Under the pieces are notes generated by a model. It did no database searches. It was not told where the DNA came from and saw nothing but the letters and a program-made list of their open reading frames with translations. From CAYOMP01 sp964405075 (lineage in GTDB: Bacteria; Bacillota; Clostridia; Lachnospirales; Lachnospiraceae), in the NCBI GenBank assembly GCA_964405075.1, contig CAYOMP010000111.1, positions 1 through 9,344 on the forward strand: DNA of 9,344 nucleotides, in the 5' to 3' direction. The position numbers were made by a program, and so were the translations under genes. Each line of letters opens with the position of its first letter. Positions within the stretch are counted from its first letter, which is position 1. This document shows positions 1 through 7,323 of the stretch, in pieces.

Positions 1-560
1 CTGATTAGTATCATTATCACAGCAATTATCACTTCTATCACTGCTATACGATTTACTATACTATCAACTGTAGAATTATATATACCAACATCCATAGAGC
101 CAAACAATGCACCATTTACATATATAGGACACATTACATCATATGTCCATGCCTCTTGCACGTCCGCCCAAAATCTACTAGTCATAATCGCCCCCTGCTG
201 TGCCGCCGGTACTGAATAAGAGGTATCATCTGCATAAGATTTTCCAATCTTTTGAACATCGGAATGTGCATATGCTGATACATTAGAATCAACAACAACA
301 GCATATGCAATATGGCTATTGTTCTTAACACATTCTTCAACAAAGACCTGCAAATCCTCTACCGTTCCACCTTTCTCAAGGATAATAGATACCTGTTTTG
401 CTATCTGGGTGTCTTCCTTAACAAACTGATTAATCATATTTTCTGTGATTTCACTTTTTACTACCCTCAATATTACAAAAGTCATAATTAAGAAACTAAT
501 TGTAATTAGAATTGCTGTAATAAGAGTTATTTTAGCTTTCATTGACTTCACTTTACCCAT
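1..560 (-). CDS. Membrane sensor protein, probably methyl-accepting chemotaxis protein (N-terminal part)
   Basis: The frame opens at an ATG at 558-560 and runs off the left edge, giving 186 codons. An AGGAGG ribosome binding site lies 7 bases before the ATG. The protein starts with a short basic tail, then a strongly hydrophobic segment (about residues 11-33). An extracytoplasmic region of about 135 residues follows, then the start of a second membrane segment (about residue 171 on). The outer region resembles a single Cache/PAS-like sensor fold, with a stretch near residue 160 (GSMDVGIYNSTVD) of the kind found just before the second helix in chemoreceptors. The HAMP and signalling domains lie outside the window, so a sensor kinase or GGDEF protein with the same N-terminal layout cannot be excluded. 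No strong promoter is visible upstream; the best candidate is an extended -10 (TGGTATATT, 613-621) without a good -35. Confidence 0.7.
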   Translation of the reverse strand, partial: MGKVKSMKAKITLITAILITISFLIMTFVILRVVKSEITENMINQFVKEDTQIAKQVSIILEKGGTVEDLQVFVEECVKNNSHIAYAVVVDSNVSAYAHSDVQKIGKSYADDTSYSVPAAQQGAIMTSRFWADVQEAWTYDVMCPIYVNGALFGSMDVGIYNSTVDSIVNRIAVIEVIIAVIMILI

Positions 561-694
561 AACGTGACCTCCTTTTTCTGTTAGAATAGCACATCCAAAG
601 AAGTTTTCCAACAATATACCAGTTTATTAATTTTATTAATACTTTTTTAATCTTAATGCAAATTTTCTTTACCCAAATTACTATTAATATTTAT

Positions 695-1903
695 TTACTT
701 TTCATTTTTACTGCTACATGCCCTCATTACACCATTCAATGTAATCACACCTAATGTTAATTTAGCTGCTGGTGATGCAGGCGGAATAAACATTAATGAC
801 TTAATGTTTTCGTTAGTTATTTTTCCCAGATTAGTAATGCTATAAGACGAAGGGTTTCCAAATCCAAACATTCCATCTCCTACAAATTTTCCTGCTTTAC
901 TATTAAATCCACCTAATCCTGAAATAGCTGCCGCATCCAACAATGTAGGTTCAATGTCAAAATAGCAAGCTAATACTAACATTAGTGCTTGATTTTTCTT
1001 CATATGTTTCTGTACTAATTTATGAACCTGCTTAGCTTTTTTTACAATATCTGTTGTTTTTGATTTACACTGAATTCCCATTGCCGTAGCATAATTTCCC
1101 AAAGCACCTTCGTTGTATCTTTTAAATTGTTTTCTAATGTCAACAGCTATAATAATTTTTTTAGCACCAGTTTTTATATACATATCTGCCATTAAATAAT
1201 CGTTTATTGTAAAACCATTATCTTTTGAAAGTTGTCTTATTTCCTCTAGTTCTTCTTTACTAAACTCATAACTTTCATATTTTACAATATGTTGTTTGCT
1301 ATAATCTTCTACAAAACTTTGATAAGTTTCATAACTTACTGTATGTTTTTCCTTCTTCCATTGAGAATTAGCTTGTTTGATAAGTAATTTGCTGATACCA
1401 CTAAGTCTGCTATTTGGTGGTAAATCATCAATGCTTTCTAACAATTGTTCCTTTACAAATGCAGGTTCTATATTTTTCACATAATCATTGGCAAATTCCA
1501 CAACCAAATCCCTTAATCCTCTTCCATCTGTCAACAAATGATGTGCAACAAAAAGAAGAGTCATACCCTGTTCTTTGGGATATATAAATACCTTCAACAT
1601 CCCATTTTCAAATACATTCCAGTCCTTTTTGGAAATCATTTCATAATCATTCCATAAAGTATCAGTACTATTTCTAATATCAATTTTGATTTGTGATTTA
1701 TCCGTAATTTTGTAATATAACTTATCTGTATCATCTTCATAGGCTATTAAACTTCTAAGAAATGGATGTGCCTTTGCCATTCTATTTAATGTATCTTCAA
1801 TCCTTTGAGGGTTGAACTCTTTATCTATATCTGCCAGCATACCAAAATGCATATTAGGACACATAAAATGTGCTCGTTCTGTTATTAAATACTGTCTTTT
1901 CAT
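695..1903 (-). CDS. Stand-alone HHxxxDG acyltransferase (condensation / alcohol acetyltransferase superfamily)
   Basis: This 402-residue protein belongs to the CoA-dependent acyltransferase (condensation-domain-like) fold. The catalytic motif HHLLTDG is at residues 121-127, with the expected second histidine and the aspartate-glycine. The C-terminal half carries family-like stretches: GFTINDYLMAD (230-240), VDIRKQF then LGNYATAM (254-275), and SITNLG (355-360). These resemble the second lobe of condensation domains, PapA-type and wax-ester-type acyltransferases. Enzymes of this family move an acyl group from CoA or a carrier protein to an alcohol or amine; the substrate cannot be read from sequence. 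There is no carrier, adenylation or membrane domain, so it acts alone and is probably cytosolic. The start ATG has GGGGAG and AGGAG just upstream. The TetR gene lies 177 bases upstream on the same strand, suggesting a regulated pair. I see no convincing -35/-10 for it and no clear terminator after it. Confidence 0.8.
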   Translation of the reverse strand: MKRQYLITERAHFMCPNMHFGMLADIDKEFNPQRIEDTLNRMAKAHPFLRSLIAYEDDTDKLYYKITDKSQIKIDIRNSTDTLWNDYEMISKKDWNVFENGMLKVFIYPKEQGMTLLFVAHHLLTDGRGLRDLVVEFANDYVKNIEPAFVKEQLLESIDDLPPNSRLSGISKLLIKQANSQWKKEKHTVSYETYQSFVEDYSKQHIVKYESYEFSKEELEEIRQLSKDNGFTINDYLMADMYIKTGAKKIIIAVDIRKQFKRYNEGALGNYATAMGIQCKSKTTDIVKKAKQVHKLVQKHMKKNQALMLVLACYFDIEPTLLDAAAISGLGGFNSKAGKFVGDGMFGFGNPSSYSITNLGKITNENIKSLMFIPPASPAAKLTLGVITLNGVMRACSSKNEK

Positions 1904-1933
1904 TTCTCCCCACTCCTATACTTAATAGTTTTC

Positions 1934-1951
1934 ATTTATACTAGTAAAAAT
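1934..1951. promoter_or_regulatory. Imperfect 18-base palindrome upstream of the acyltransferase gene
   Basis: ATTTATACTAGTAAAAAT is symmetric about the central CTAG with a single mismatched pair. It lies 31 bases before the acyltransferase start and includes a TATAAA on the minus strand that could serve as a -10. Size and place suit a TetR-family operator, and a TetR gene is next door. The TetR promoter region shares only the short TAGTAT with it, so the assignment is a guess; AT-rich DNA produces such palindromes by chance. Confidence 0.25.
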
Positions 1952-2080
1952 TTCTTTATAATTTACGTTCTATCTGCAATATTTCATTTCTATAAATTCA
2001 ATACTCACAAATTCTTTATAGACTAACACCAGATTGTTCGCACTAACCTCATAACTACAACACATATATTTTGCAGAAAA

Positions 2081-2662
2081 TCATAAAATTTGATTTATAA
2101 CACCCACCAACATAATATCTATAACCTGCTTTTGCATTTGCTCCGGTTGTTTCTTCAACCCAATCCAACTTTCATATAATGAGTGAAATAATTGTGATAC
2201 CACCTTAGAATCAAACTTAAACTTTATTCCATGCTTCTCTATTGTTTCAACAGCATCAAAGCCTTGTGTGGCATACTCTTCCAACCTCTCAGGTGATACT
2301 TTCCTTGCAATTATCTCTACTGTTTCAGAATCAATATTAGTCAAAATAGGATATTTATCCATTAATTCTGACATAGAAAAAAATACTTCTTTTACTCTTT
2401 CCTTGTCTGATTTCTCTTTATTTTCTTCTAAGACTCCTTCTAAAATATCAAATATTTCCTTTTGTTTCCTTTGGGCAATATCAAGAAACAAATATTCCTT
2501 GCCTTCATAAAACTTATAAAATGATGCCTTTGCAATATTAACTGCCTGCACCAAATCATCTATAGTCACTTTCTTAAGACCATATGTAATAAATAATCTT
2601 TCTCCCTCTTCTAATAAACTTTGCTGTATTCGCATTTTCCCTTGTTCGCTAAATCTAGGCAT
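2081..2662 (-). CDS. TetR/AcrR-family transcriptional regulator
   Basis: A 193-residue TetR-type repressor. The N-terminal DNA-binding domain has the helix-turn-helix at about residues 33-52 (KVTIDDLVQAVNIAKASFYK), followed by FYEGKEYLF, the usual end of the TetR_N domain. The remaining ~135 residues are a helical ligand/dimer domain with no recognisable ligand class. The longest frame would start 9 codons further out (2689), but that ATG has no ribosome binding site, while GAAAGGAG (2668-2675) sits 5 bases before the internal ATG at 2660-2662, so I chose the internal start. A good vegetative promoter lies about 50 bases upstream. The acyltransferase is the next gene downstream on the same strand, so it is the likely target, possibly together with the regulator's own promoter. 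Confidence 0.9.
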   Translation of the reverse strand: MPRFSEQGKMRIQQSLLEEGERLFITYGLKKVTIDDLVQAVNIAKASFYKFYEGKEYLFLDIAQRKQKEIFDILEGVLEENKEKSDKERVKEVFFSMSELMDKYPILTNIDSETVEIIARKVSPERLEEYATQGFDAVETIEKHGIKFKFDSKVVSQLFHSLYESWIGLKKQPEQMQKQVIDIMLVGVINQIL

Positions 2663-2667
2663 AACTA

Positions 2668-2675
2668 CTCCTTTC
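2668..2675 (-). promoter_or_regulatory. Ribosome binding site deciding the TetR start
   Basis: GAAAGGAG, 5 bases before the ATG at 2660-2662. It lies inside the longer open frame, so it favours the internal start over the outer ATG at 2689. Confidence 0.75.
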
Positions 2676-2709
2676 TTTATATGAACCAAATAATTGTTTT
2701 AGTATGTAT

Positions 2710-2738
2710 AGTTTATTATTTATTTTTTACTCTGTCAA
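2710..2738 (-). promoter_or_regulatory. Sigma-A-type promoter of the TetR gene
   Basis: On the minus strand a perfect -35 TTGACA (2733-2738) is followed by a 17-base spacer and -10 TAAACT (2710-2715, four of six consensus bases). Transcription would start near 2703, giving a leader of about 40 bases before the TetR ATG. A weak dyad (AAACAA facing TTGGTT, 2684-2699) in the leader could be an autoregulatory operator but is not strong enough to list separately. Confidence 0.6.
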
Positions 2739-2801
2739 CTACAATATTTCTTTTCTAAATATCTAATAATAAAGTAAATTACTAAATTCCACTTTTATGT
2801 T

Positions 2802-2851
2802 AAAAAATAGAGAAAGGAAGTCTTAGTCATTTACTAAAACTTCCTTTCTCT
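2802..2851 (-). terminator. Rho-independent terminator of the flavin reductase-rubredoxin gene
   Basis: A 19-base-pair hairpin with a single mismatch (arms 2809-2827 and 2833-2851, loop of five bases). Read on the minus strand it is followed by a T6 run (2802-2807). It starts 88 bases after the stop codon of the gene at 2940-3560. The plus strand has no T run after the stem, so it should work in one direction only. It separates the rubredoxin gene from the TetR gene. Confidence 0.88.
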
Positions 2852-2939
2852 ACTACAATATTATATCATAAAAATCTCAAATACTTTCTCGCGTTAATCC
2901 AATAAGAGTTCCCCTATAATACGAAAAACATCACCTTTT

Positions 2940-3560
2940 TTATTGTACTACTTTTTCAAAATCACTAGCCGGATGCTTACACAATGGACATATGAAATCT
3001 TCTGGAATTTCTTCTCCTTCATATTCATAACCGCATACACTACATCGCCAAACAGTTTTTCCATTTTCTGTTGTCTTTTTTTCTGGCTTTGGTTTTATAT
3101 TTTTCTGATAATAGTCATAAGTTGCTGAAGGCGCGTCATCTAATGTTTCCATATTAGTTACCTGGGCAATAAATAACGTATGAGTTCCCAAATCTATTGT
3201 CTGTTCTACCCACGCTGAAATATATGCATTAGTTCCTTCAGTAATATAATTAACATCATTTAATGCTTTCTTAAAACCTGTATAACCTTCAAATTTGTCT
3301 ACATCACGGCCTGACTGAAAACCAAAGCGCTTAAATAAATCGAATGTAGCTTTTTCGCTAATAATAGATATGTTAAACTTTCTACTTTCCATTAATAGGT
3401 CATGAGTCAAATTCGCCTTATTAACTGCAATGCTAATGCGATTAGGATCTGTAGTAACTTGTATTGCTGTATTAGTAATACAACCATTGTGTTTACCATC
3501 ACAATTAACTGTTAAAACAAATAAACCATAAGATAATTTATACATTGCCTTCTTGTCCAT
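2940..3560 (-). CDS. hrb: Flavin reductase-rubredoxin fusion (high-molecular-weight rubredoxin, Hrb type)
   Basis: A 206-residue two-domain protein. Residues 1-155 form a flavin reductase-like FMN-binding domain (MYKLSYGLFVLTV near the start, then ITNTAIQVTTDPNRISIAVNK). A charged linker (about 156-169, PKPEKKTTENGKT) joins it to a C-terminal rubredoxin domain with the iron-binding pairs C173/C176 (CSVCG) and C191/C194 (CPLC). The same arrangement is known from Moorella Hrb, which passes electrons from NAD(P)H to the flavodiiron protein FprA for reduction of NO or O2. No flavodiiron gene lies in this window, so the partner must be elsewhere. An AGGAGG (3568-3573) precedes the ATG. The gene has its own promoter and terminator and so is probably transcribed alone. 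The symbol is given by architecture only. Confidence 0.88.
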   Translation of the reverse strand: MDKKAMYKLSYGLFVLTVNCDGKHNGCITNTAIQVTTDPNRISIAVNKANLTHDLLMESRKFNISIISEKATFDLFKRFGFQSGRDVDKFEGYTGFKKALNDVNYITEGTNAYISAWVEQTIDLGTHTLFIAQVTNMETLDDAPSATYDYYQKNIKPKPEKKTTENGKTVWRCSVCGYEYEGEEIPEDFICPLCKHPASDFEKVVQ

Positions 3561-3570
3561 AAAAAACCCT

Positions 3571-3612
3571 CCTATATAATTTCAATAATAATTATTATTT
3601 TAATTATATAGG
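3571..3612. promoter_or_regulatory. 42-base near-perfect palindrome over the hrb promoter/leader, with PerR/Fur-like core
   Basis: Outer arms CCTATATAATT (3571-3581) and AATTATATAGG (3602-3612) are exact reverse complements. Between them the perfect palindrome AATAATAATTATTATT (3584-3599) shares the same centre; only two base pairs of the whole 42-base element fail. The core contains ATAAT-A-ATTAT and, overlapping it, ATAAT-T-ATTAT, the inner 5-1-5 of PerR and Fur boxes, though the outer box positions fit poorly. It covers the predicted start of transcription, where a repressor would block, and its left end abuts the ribosome binding site. It could also fold as an RNA hairpin in the leader. 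AT-richness makes the match less specific. Confidence 0.5.
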
Positions 3613-3630
3613 AAAATTATTGATTATAAA
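3603..3630 (-). promoter_or_regulatory. Candidate promoter of the hrb-type gene
   Basis: Minus-strand -10 TATAAT (3603-3608) is a perfect match; a weak -35 TTTATA (3625-3630) lies 16 bases before it. Transcription would begin near 3596, inside the palindrome, with a leader of about 35 bases. The -35 is poor, so an alternative cannot be ruled out in such AT-rich DNA. Confidence 0.4.
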
Positions 3631-3783
3631 TAAAAATAATATAAAACTTATGAAATAATATTTTTTATATTTCTAAAACTTAGTTTCTAATATTTCAATT
3701 ACTCTTCAATTTTTTGAACACAGACTGCAAAATATCTTAAACTCAAAAGGCTCTATAATTGCGTAACATTTTGATTTTTACTT

Positions 3784-4725
3784 CTATAACATTTTTCTCT
3801 TTTTCAAAATCAATGCAAGTACAAGGCAAATAACTGCTGTAATACCACATATAATTTGAAAACCATATGGCGTGTTAGCCAGTGGCATCCATGTAGTATC
3901 CACATTCATACCATATAAACCGGATATAATTGTCGGAATTGCCATAACAATAGTAATGGCTGCCAGATATTTCATCACGTTATTCAATCTACTATCAATA
4001 ATAGTTGACATCAAATCTCTAGTTCCTCTTATAATATCTCGATAAATCTGTGTCATCTCAATAGCCTGTTGATTCTCAACTATTGCATCTTCCAGCAAAT
4101 CCTGATCCTCTGCATATCGTCTAATCCCATTATATCTTGCTAATCTGTCTAACACCACACGATTAGCACGCAATGATGTATCAAAGTATACTAATGTTGA
4201 TTCTAATTCATGCAAAACAATAATATCTTTTTCATTAGTCTTTTTACTTAACTGCTCTTCAATTTCAATTCTTCGTCTATCAATAATTCTCAGATATTCC
4301 TGATACATCATACATGTTCTCATAAATATCTGGTAACAAAATCTCACCTGTTTTTTAGTACTAAAACCTTTCATTCCAAATTTAATAAAATGTTCCAAAA
4401 TAGGCGTAGGTTCAGAACATATAGAAATAACAACTTCTTCATTCCAGATTATTGATAAGGGAATTGTTGTATATGCCTGATGTTCATGTCTGATTTCTTT
4501 AGTTGGAATATCCAAAAGAACCATTGAATAGTTGTCTAAAGACTCGACACGGGAAGTTTCTTCCTCATCCAGCGACGCTCTAATATCAGCTATGTCTATT
4601 CCAAACTCCTTTGATATTTGACTACATTCAGCACCTGTGGGGTCGACCATATTTACCCACATTCCCTTTGTATTTTCATGGATTTCAGATATAATTCTGT
4701 CATCTGTTATATATTTGTTTACCAT
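3784..4725 (-). CDS. corA: CorA-family magnesium/divalent cation transporter
   Basis: A 313-residue member of the CorA family, which forms pentameric channels for Mg2+ (sometimes Co2+, Ni2+ or Zn2+) in the cytoplasmic membrane. The signature YGMN is at residues 271-274, directly after the first membrane helix (about 252-270). The second helix is at about 287-307 and the protein ends in a short basic tail (KKRKML), as in the family. The long N-terminal part (1-250) is the cytoplasmic domain, with a charged helical stretch at about 140-245 matching the family's stalk helix. Length is normal. The ATG is preceded by GAAGGTG at a good distance. The usual acidic residue of the periplasmic loop after GMN is present as D276, but the loop is otherwise divergent, so ion preference is open. 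It seems to be a single-gene unit; no clear terminator follows it. Confidence 0.92.
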   Translation of the reverse strand: MVNKYITDDRIISEIHENTKGMWVNMVDPTGAECSQISKEFGIDIADIRASLDEEETSRVESLDNYSMVLLDIPTKEIRHEHQAYTTIPLSIIWNEEVVISICSEPTPILEHFIKFGMKGFSTKKQVRFCYQIFMRTCMMYQEYLRIIDRRRIEIEEQLSKKTNEKDIIVLHELESTLVYFDTSLRANRVVLDRLARYNGIRRYAEDQDLLEDAIVENQQAIEMTQIYRDIIRGTRDLMSTIIDSRLNNVMKYLAAITIVMAIPTIISGLYGMNVDTTWMPLANTPYGFQIICGITAVICLVLALILKKRKML

Positions 4726-4788
4726 ACTATCACCTTCTTGTTACTTACTATACATCTTATAATCTTTCTTTTTTCCGCTCTAGCCATT

Positions 4789-4817
4789 ATTTTATCATTA
4801 TTGTTAAATAATGTACA
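4789..4817 (-). promoter_or_regulatory. Candidate corA promoter
   Basis: Minus-strand -35 TGTACA (4812-4817, four of six) and -10 TAAAAT (4789-4794, five of six) are separated by 17 bases. The transcript would start near 4782, leaving a leader of about 57 bases. The -35 lies inside the small palindrome ATGTACAT (4811-4818). Confidence 0.38.
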
Positions 4818-4836
4818 TATTTTATCTTGTAAAAAC

Positions 4837-4854
4837 AATGTAAAAATTTACATT
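4837..4854. repeat. 18-base inverted repeat upstream of corA promoter
   Basis: AATGTAAA and TTTACATT are exact reverse complements separated by two bases. The element ends about 20 bases upstream of the candidate corA -35, a place suited to an activator or a second operator. The related half-site AATGTA recurs at 4810-4815, within the -35 palindrome. I do not recognise the motif as the box of a known regulator. Confidence 0.4.
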
Positions 4855-4918
4855 ATTTTTCAAAATATCCTGAAAGTTTTTTAGGTTATAACAGTACTCT
4901 TAGGGATTTATATAAAGA

Positions 4919-4959
4919 AAAAAGATTTCAGAAATTAGTATTATTTCCAAAATCTTTTT
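4919..4959 (-). terminator. Rho-independent terminator after the uvrA-like gene
   Basis: A 10-base-pair outer stem (4919-4928 with 4950-4959) and a 5-base-pair inner stem (GAAAT 4931-4935 with ATTTC 4943-4947) are joined by a small CA/CA internal loop, with a seven-base hairpin loop. On the minus strand the stem runs into a T-rich stretch (TTTCTTTAT). On the plus strand it ends in T5, so it may work both ways. It lies about 108 bases after the uvrA-like stop codon. Confidence 0.65.
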
Positions 4960-5066
4960 CTACTATACGTACTCTTTTATTAATTCTTATCAATTTTCTA
5001 ATTCTATAATGTGATTTATTTGTATTTCACTTTTTAATTGCTATAAAATTAATATATCTGTTACTT

Positions 5067-7319
5067 TTATAAACTTTTCCTCAAATATCTTGCTGTAATA
5101 GTTTCTCCATTCTCTATCATTTCTTTAGGTGTTCCGGTAAAAACAACCTCTCCACCACTTGAACCTCCGTCCGGTCCAATATCAATTATATAATCTGCCT
5201 GTTTCATAACGTCCAGATTATGTTCTATTACAATAACAGTATTTCCTTTTTGCACCAGACTTTCCAACAGTTTCATTATGCTTTTAATATCGGATGCATG
5301 TAGTCCTGTGGTTGGTTCATCCAGAATATAAATATTTCCCTTCTTGTCTAGTTCTTTTGCTAGTTTTACACGCTGTCTTTCCCCACCTGATAAGGTTGAT
5401 AACGGTTGTCCTAATGACAAGTATGGCAGTCCTACCTCAATCATAGCTTTTAATTTCTTACTAATTTTCTTATTATCTTTGAAAAAATCATATGCGTCTT
5501 CAACGGACATATCCAAAACTTCCATAATATTTTTTCCATTATAGGTATATTGTAACGCTTCTTTGCTATATCTTTTCCCTTCACATTCTTCGCATACTGT
5601 AATAACCGGATCCATATATACCAATTCTGTTACAATAACACCTTTTCCTTTGCACACCGGACACGCACCACCACCATTATGAGTAAATAGCGCGGCACTT
5701 TTTCCACTTTCAGCTGCAAATATTTTTCTAATCTCATCAAAAAATCCTAAATAAGTAACTGGTGTAGAACGCCCCGTTGCTGTTACAGGTGACTGATCTA
5801 CTAACACAACTCTATCCTCATATTGTTTTGCAAAAACATCACGTACTAATGTACTTTTTCCTGAACCAGCTACCCCAGTAATTACTGATAAGATATTTAA
5901 AGGTATATCTACTGAAATATTTTTTAAATTATGAAGATTTGCATTTCTTACTGGTAAAAATTCTGTTGGAATTCTAGGTTGTTCCTTTATTCCGATTTCT
6001 TCCTTCATAGCATTTCCAGTCTTAGTTTCTGAGAGTAATAATTCTTCATAACTTCCCTGAAAAAGAATCTGCCCTCCTAATTTACCAGCTAAAGGTCCTA
6101 CATCAATTACTTCATCAGCAATACTAATAATATCCTTATCGTGTTCAACAACCAATACGGTATTTCCTTTATCCCTAAGACTCTTAAGCAGCTTACTCAT
6201 TCTGTGTACATCTCTTGGATGCATTCCAGTACTAGGTTCATCAAATATATATGTCATTCCAGTTAAAGAGCTTCCCATATATCTTACCAACTTTAGTCTC
6301 TGAGCCTCACCACCTGACAAAGTAGATGATTCTCTATTCATGCTCAAATACGGAAGTCCTATATCTATCATACGAGTCAAAGAAGCAACTAAAGACTCTA
6401 CTATTGTTTCTGCTCTCTTATCTTTAATAGTAAGTAGTACATCTCTAAGCTTAACAAACTCTAATTCACACATTTCATCTATAGATAACCCCGCAACTTT
6501 ACAACTCAGTGTAGTTGGATTCAATCGTTTTCCTTGGCATGCAGGACACTGACATTCTCTAATTAAAGACTGCATTCTCTTCAAAGAATTGTCTTTCAGT
6601 TCAGAGCCATTACGTCGTATCAACATTCGGTGCATATGATTATATACACCTTCTATTTTCTTATTAACCTGTTTTCCACCTTTTTCATATGATCCATATA
6701 GAAGCAGATTTTTCTCTTCTTCTGTATAATCCTTATATTTCTTATCAAGATTAAAAAGACCTGAATTGGTATACATCTTCCAATACCAATTTCCAACATG
6801 ATATGCAGGCAAATCCAACATTCCTTCATTCAAAGATTTATCCGCATCAATTTTTCCCTCTAGATCCAATTCCATGATTTTACCAATTCCGGAACATTCC
6901 ATACACATTCCATTAGGGTCATTAAAAGAAAAATAAGACGCAGTTCCCACATATGGCGTACCAATTCTGGAATATAGCAATCTAACAGCTGAATACAAAT
7001 CACTAATCGTGCCGACTGTTGAACGAGCATTCCCTCCTAATCTACTCTGGTCAATAATCACAGACGCAGTTAAATTATCAATCAAATCAACCTTAGGCTT
7101 TTCGTATTTAGGGAGTCGCCCCCTAACAAACGCTGTATAAGTTTCATTCATTTGTCTTTGACTCTCTGCTGCAATAGTATCGAAAACTATGCTTGACTTT
7201 CCAGAACCAGACACTCCTGTAAATACAACTATTTTTTCCTTTGGTATTTCTAACGAAATATTTTTCAAGTTATTTTGTCTAAGACCTTTGATTACTATTT
7301 TTTCTTGCTCTTTTCCCAT
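5067..7319 (-). CDS. Short UvrA-type ABC ATPase lacking the UvrB-binding domain (UvrA2-like)
   Basis: A 750-residue UvrA-family protein with two ABC ATPase halves. Half one: Walker A GVSGSGKS (35-42), zinc pairs C139/C142 and C258/C261, signature LSGGEAQR (334-341), Walker B YIFDEP (357-362). Half two: Walker A GVAGSGKST (482-490), zinc pairs C553/C556 and C576/C579, signature LSGGERQR (643-650), Walker B YILDEPTTG (664-672). Housekeeping UvrA is about 940 residues. Here the chain goes straight from RIGTP (118-122) to YFSFNDPNG (129-137), so the UvrB-binding domain and its CxxC pair are missing. Such UvrA2-like proteins bind DNA, but their role is unclear; some, such as DrrC, are linked to drug tolerance. 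The longest frame begins at a TTG (7343) without a ribosome binding site; the ATG at 7317-7319 has GTGAGGT before it and was chosen. A MerR-type promoter precedes it. Confidence 0.93.
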   Translation of the reverse strand: MGKEQEKIVIKGLRQNNLKNISLEIPKEKIVVFTGVSGSGKSSIVFDTIAAESQRQMNETYTAFVRGRLPKYEKPKVDLIDNLTASVIIDQSRLGGNARSTVGTISDLYSAVRLLYSRIGTPYVGTASYFSFNDPNGMCMECSGIGKIMELDLEGKIDADKSLNEGMLDLPAYHVGNWYWKMYTNSGLFNLDKKYKDYTEEEKNLLLYGSYEKGGKQVNKKIEGVYNHMHRMLIRRNGSELKDNSLKRMQSLIRECQCPACQGKRLNPTTLSCKVAGLSIDEMCELEFVKLRDVLLTIKDKRAETIVESLVASLTRMIDIGLPYLSMNRESSTLSGGEAQRLKLVRYMGSSLTGMTYIFDEPSTGMHPRDVHRMSKLLKSLRDKGNTVLVVEHDKDIISIADEVIDVGPLAGKLGGQILFQGSYEELLLSETKTGNAMKEEIGIKEQPRIPTEFLPVRNANLHNLKNISVDIPLNILSVITGVAGSGKSTLVRDVFAKQYEDRVVLVDQSPVTATGRSTPVTYLGFFDEIRKIFAAESGKSAALFTHNGGGACPVCKGKGVIVTELVYMDPVITVCEECEGKRYSKEALQYTYNGKNIMEVLDMSVEDAYDFFKDNKKISKKLKAMIEVGLPYLSLGQPLSTLSGGERQRVKLAKELDKKGNIYILDEPTTGLHASDIKSIMKLLESLVQKGNTVIVIEHNLDVMKQADYIIDIGPDGGSSGGEVVFTGTPKEMIENGETITARYLRKSL

Positions 7320-7323
7320 ATGT

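Larger units (their letters stand above)
4726..5066. other. Intergenic region between corA and the uvrA-like gene (341 bases)
   Basis: No gene is supported here. It holds, in plus-strand order, the corA ribosome binding site (4731-4737), a candidate corA promoter (4789-4817), a palindrome (4837-4854) and a bidirectional-looking terminator (4919-4959). From 4960 to 5066 I see only AT-rich sequence without recognisable structure. A hydrophobic plus-strand frame reaching into this area begins inside corA antisense and has no ribosome binding site. Confidence 0.6.

Noticed and set aside
613..621. Extended -10 (TGGTATATT) before the membrane sensor gene
   Set aside because: No acceptable -35 at the right distance and no sigma-28-type chemotaxis promoter; too weak to list as a feature.
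2083..2096. AAATCA/TGATTT dyad at the TetR stop codon as a terminator
   Set aside because: Only six A-T-rich pairs overlapping the coding end, with a short interrupted T stretch; unlikely to terminate.
3700..3783. Possible terminator after corA (TTCAA/TTGAA and similar AT-only hairpins)
   Set aside because: Stems are five or six A-T pairs with no T run after them, so they are not distinguishable from background.
4864..4878. CodY-like box upstream of corA
   Set aside because: Matches 12 of 15 consensus positions, but three-mismatch matches are common by chance in DNA this AT-rich and nothing else supports CodY control.
4618..4884. Plus-strand 88-codon hydrophobic open frame overlapping the corA start
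   Set aside because: It begins in the antisense of corA, has no ribosome binding site, and its hydrophobicity is what AT-rich antisense DNA gives.
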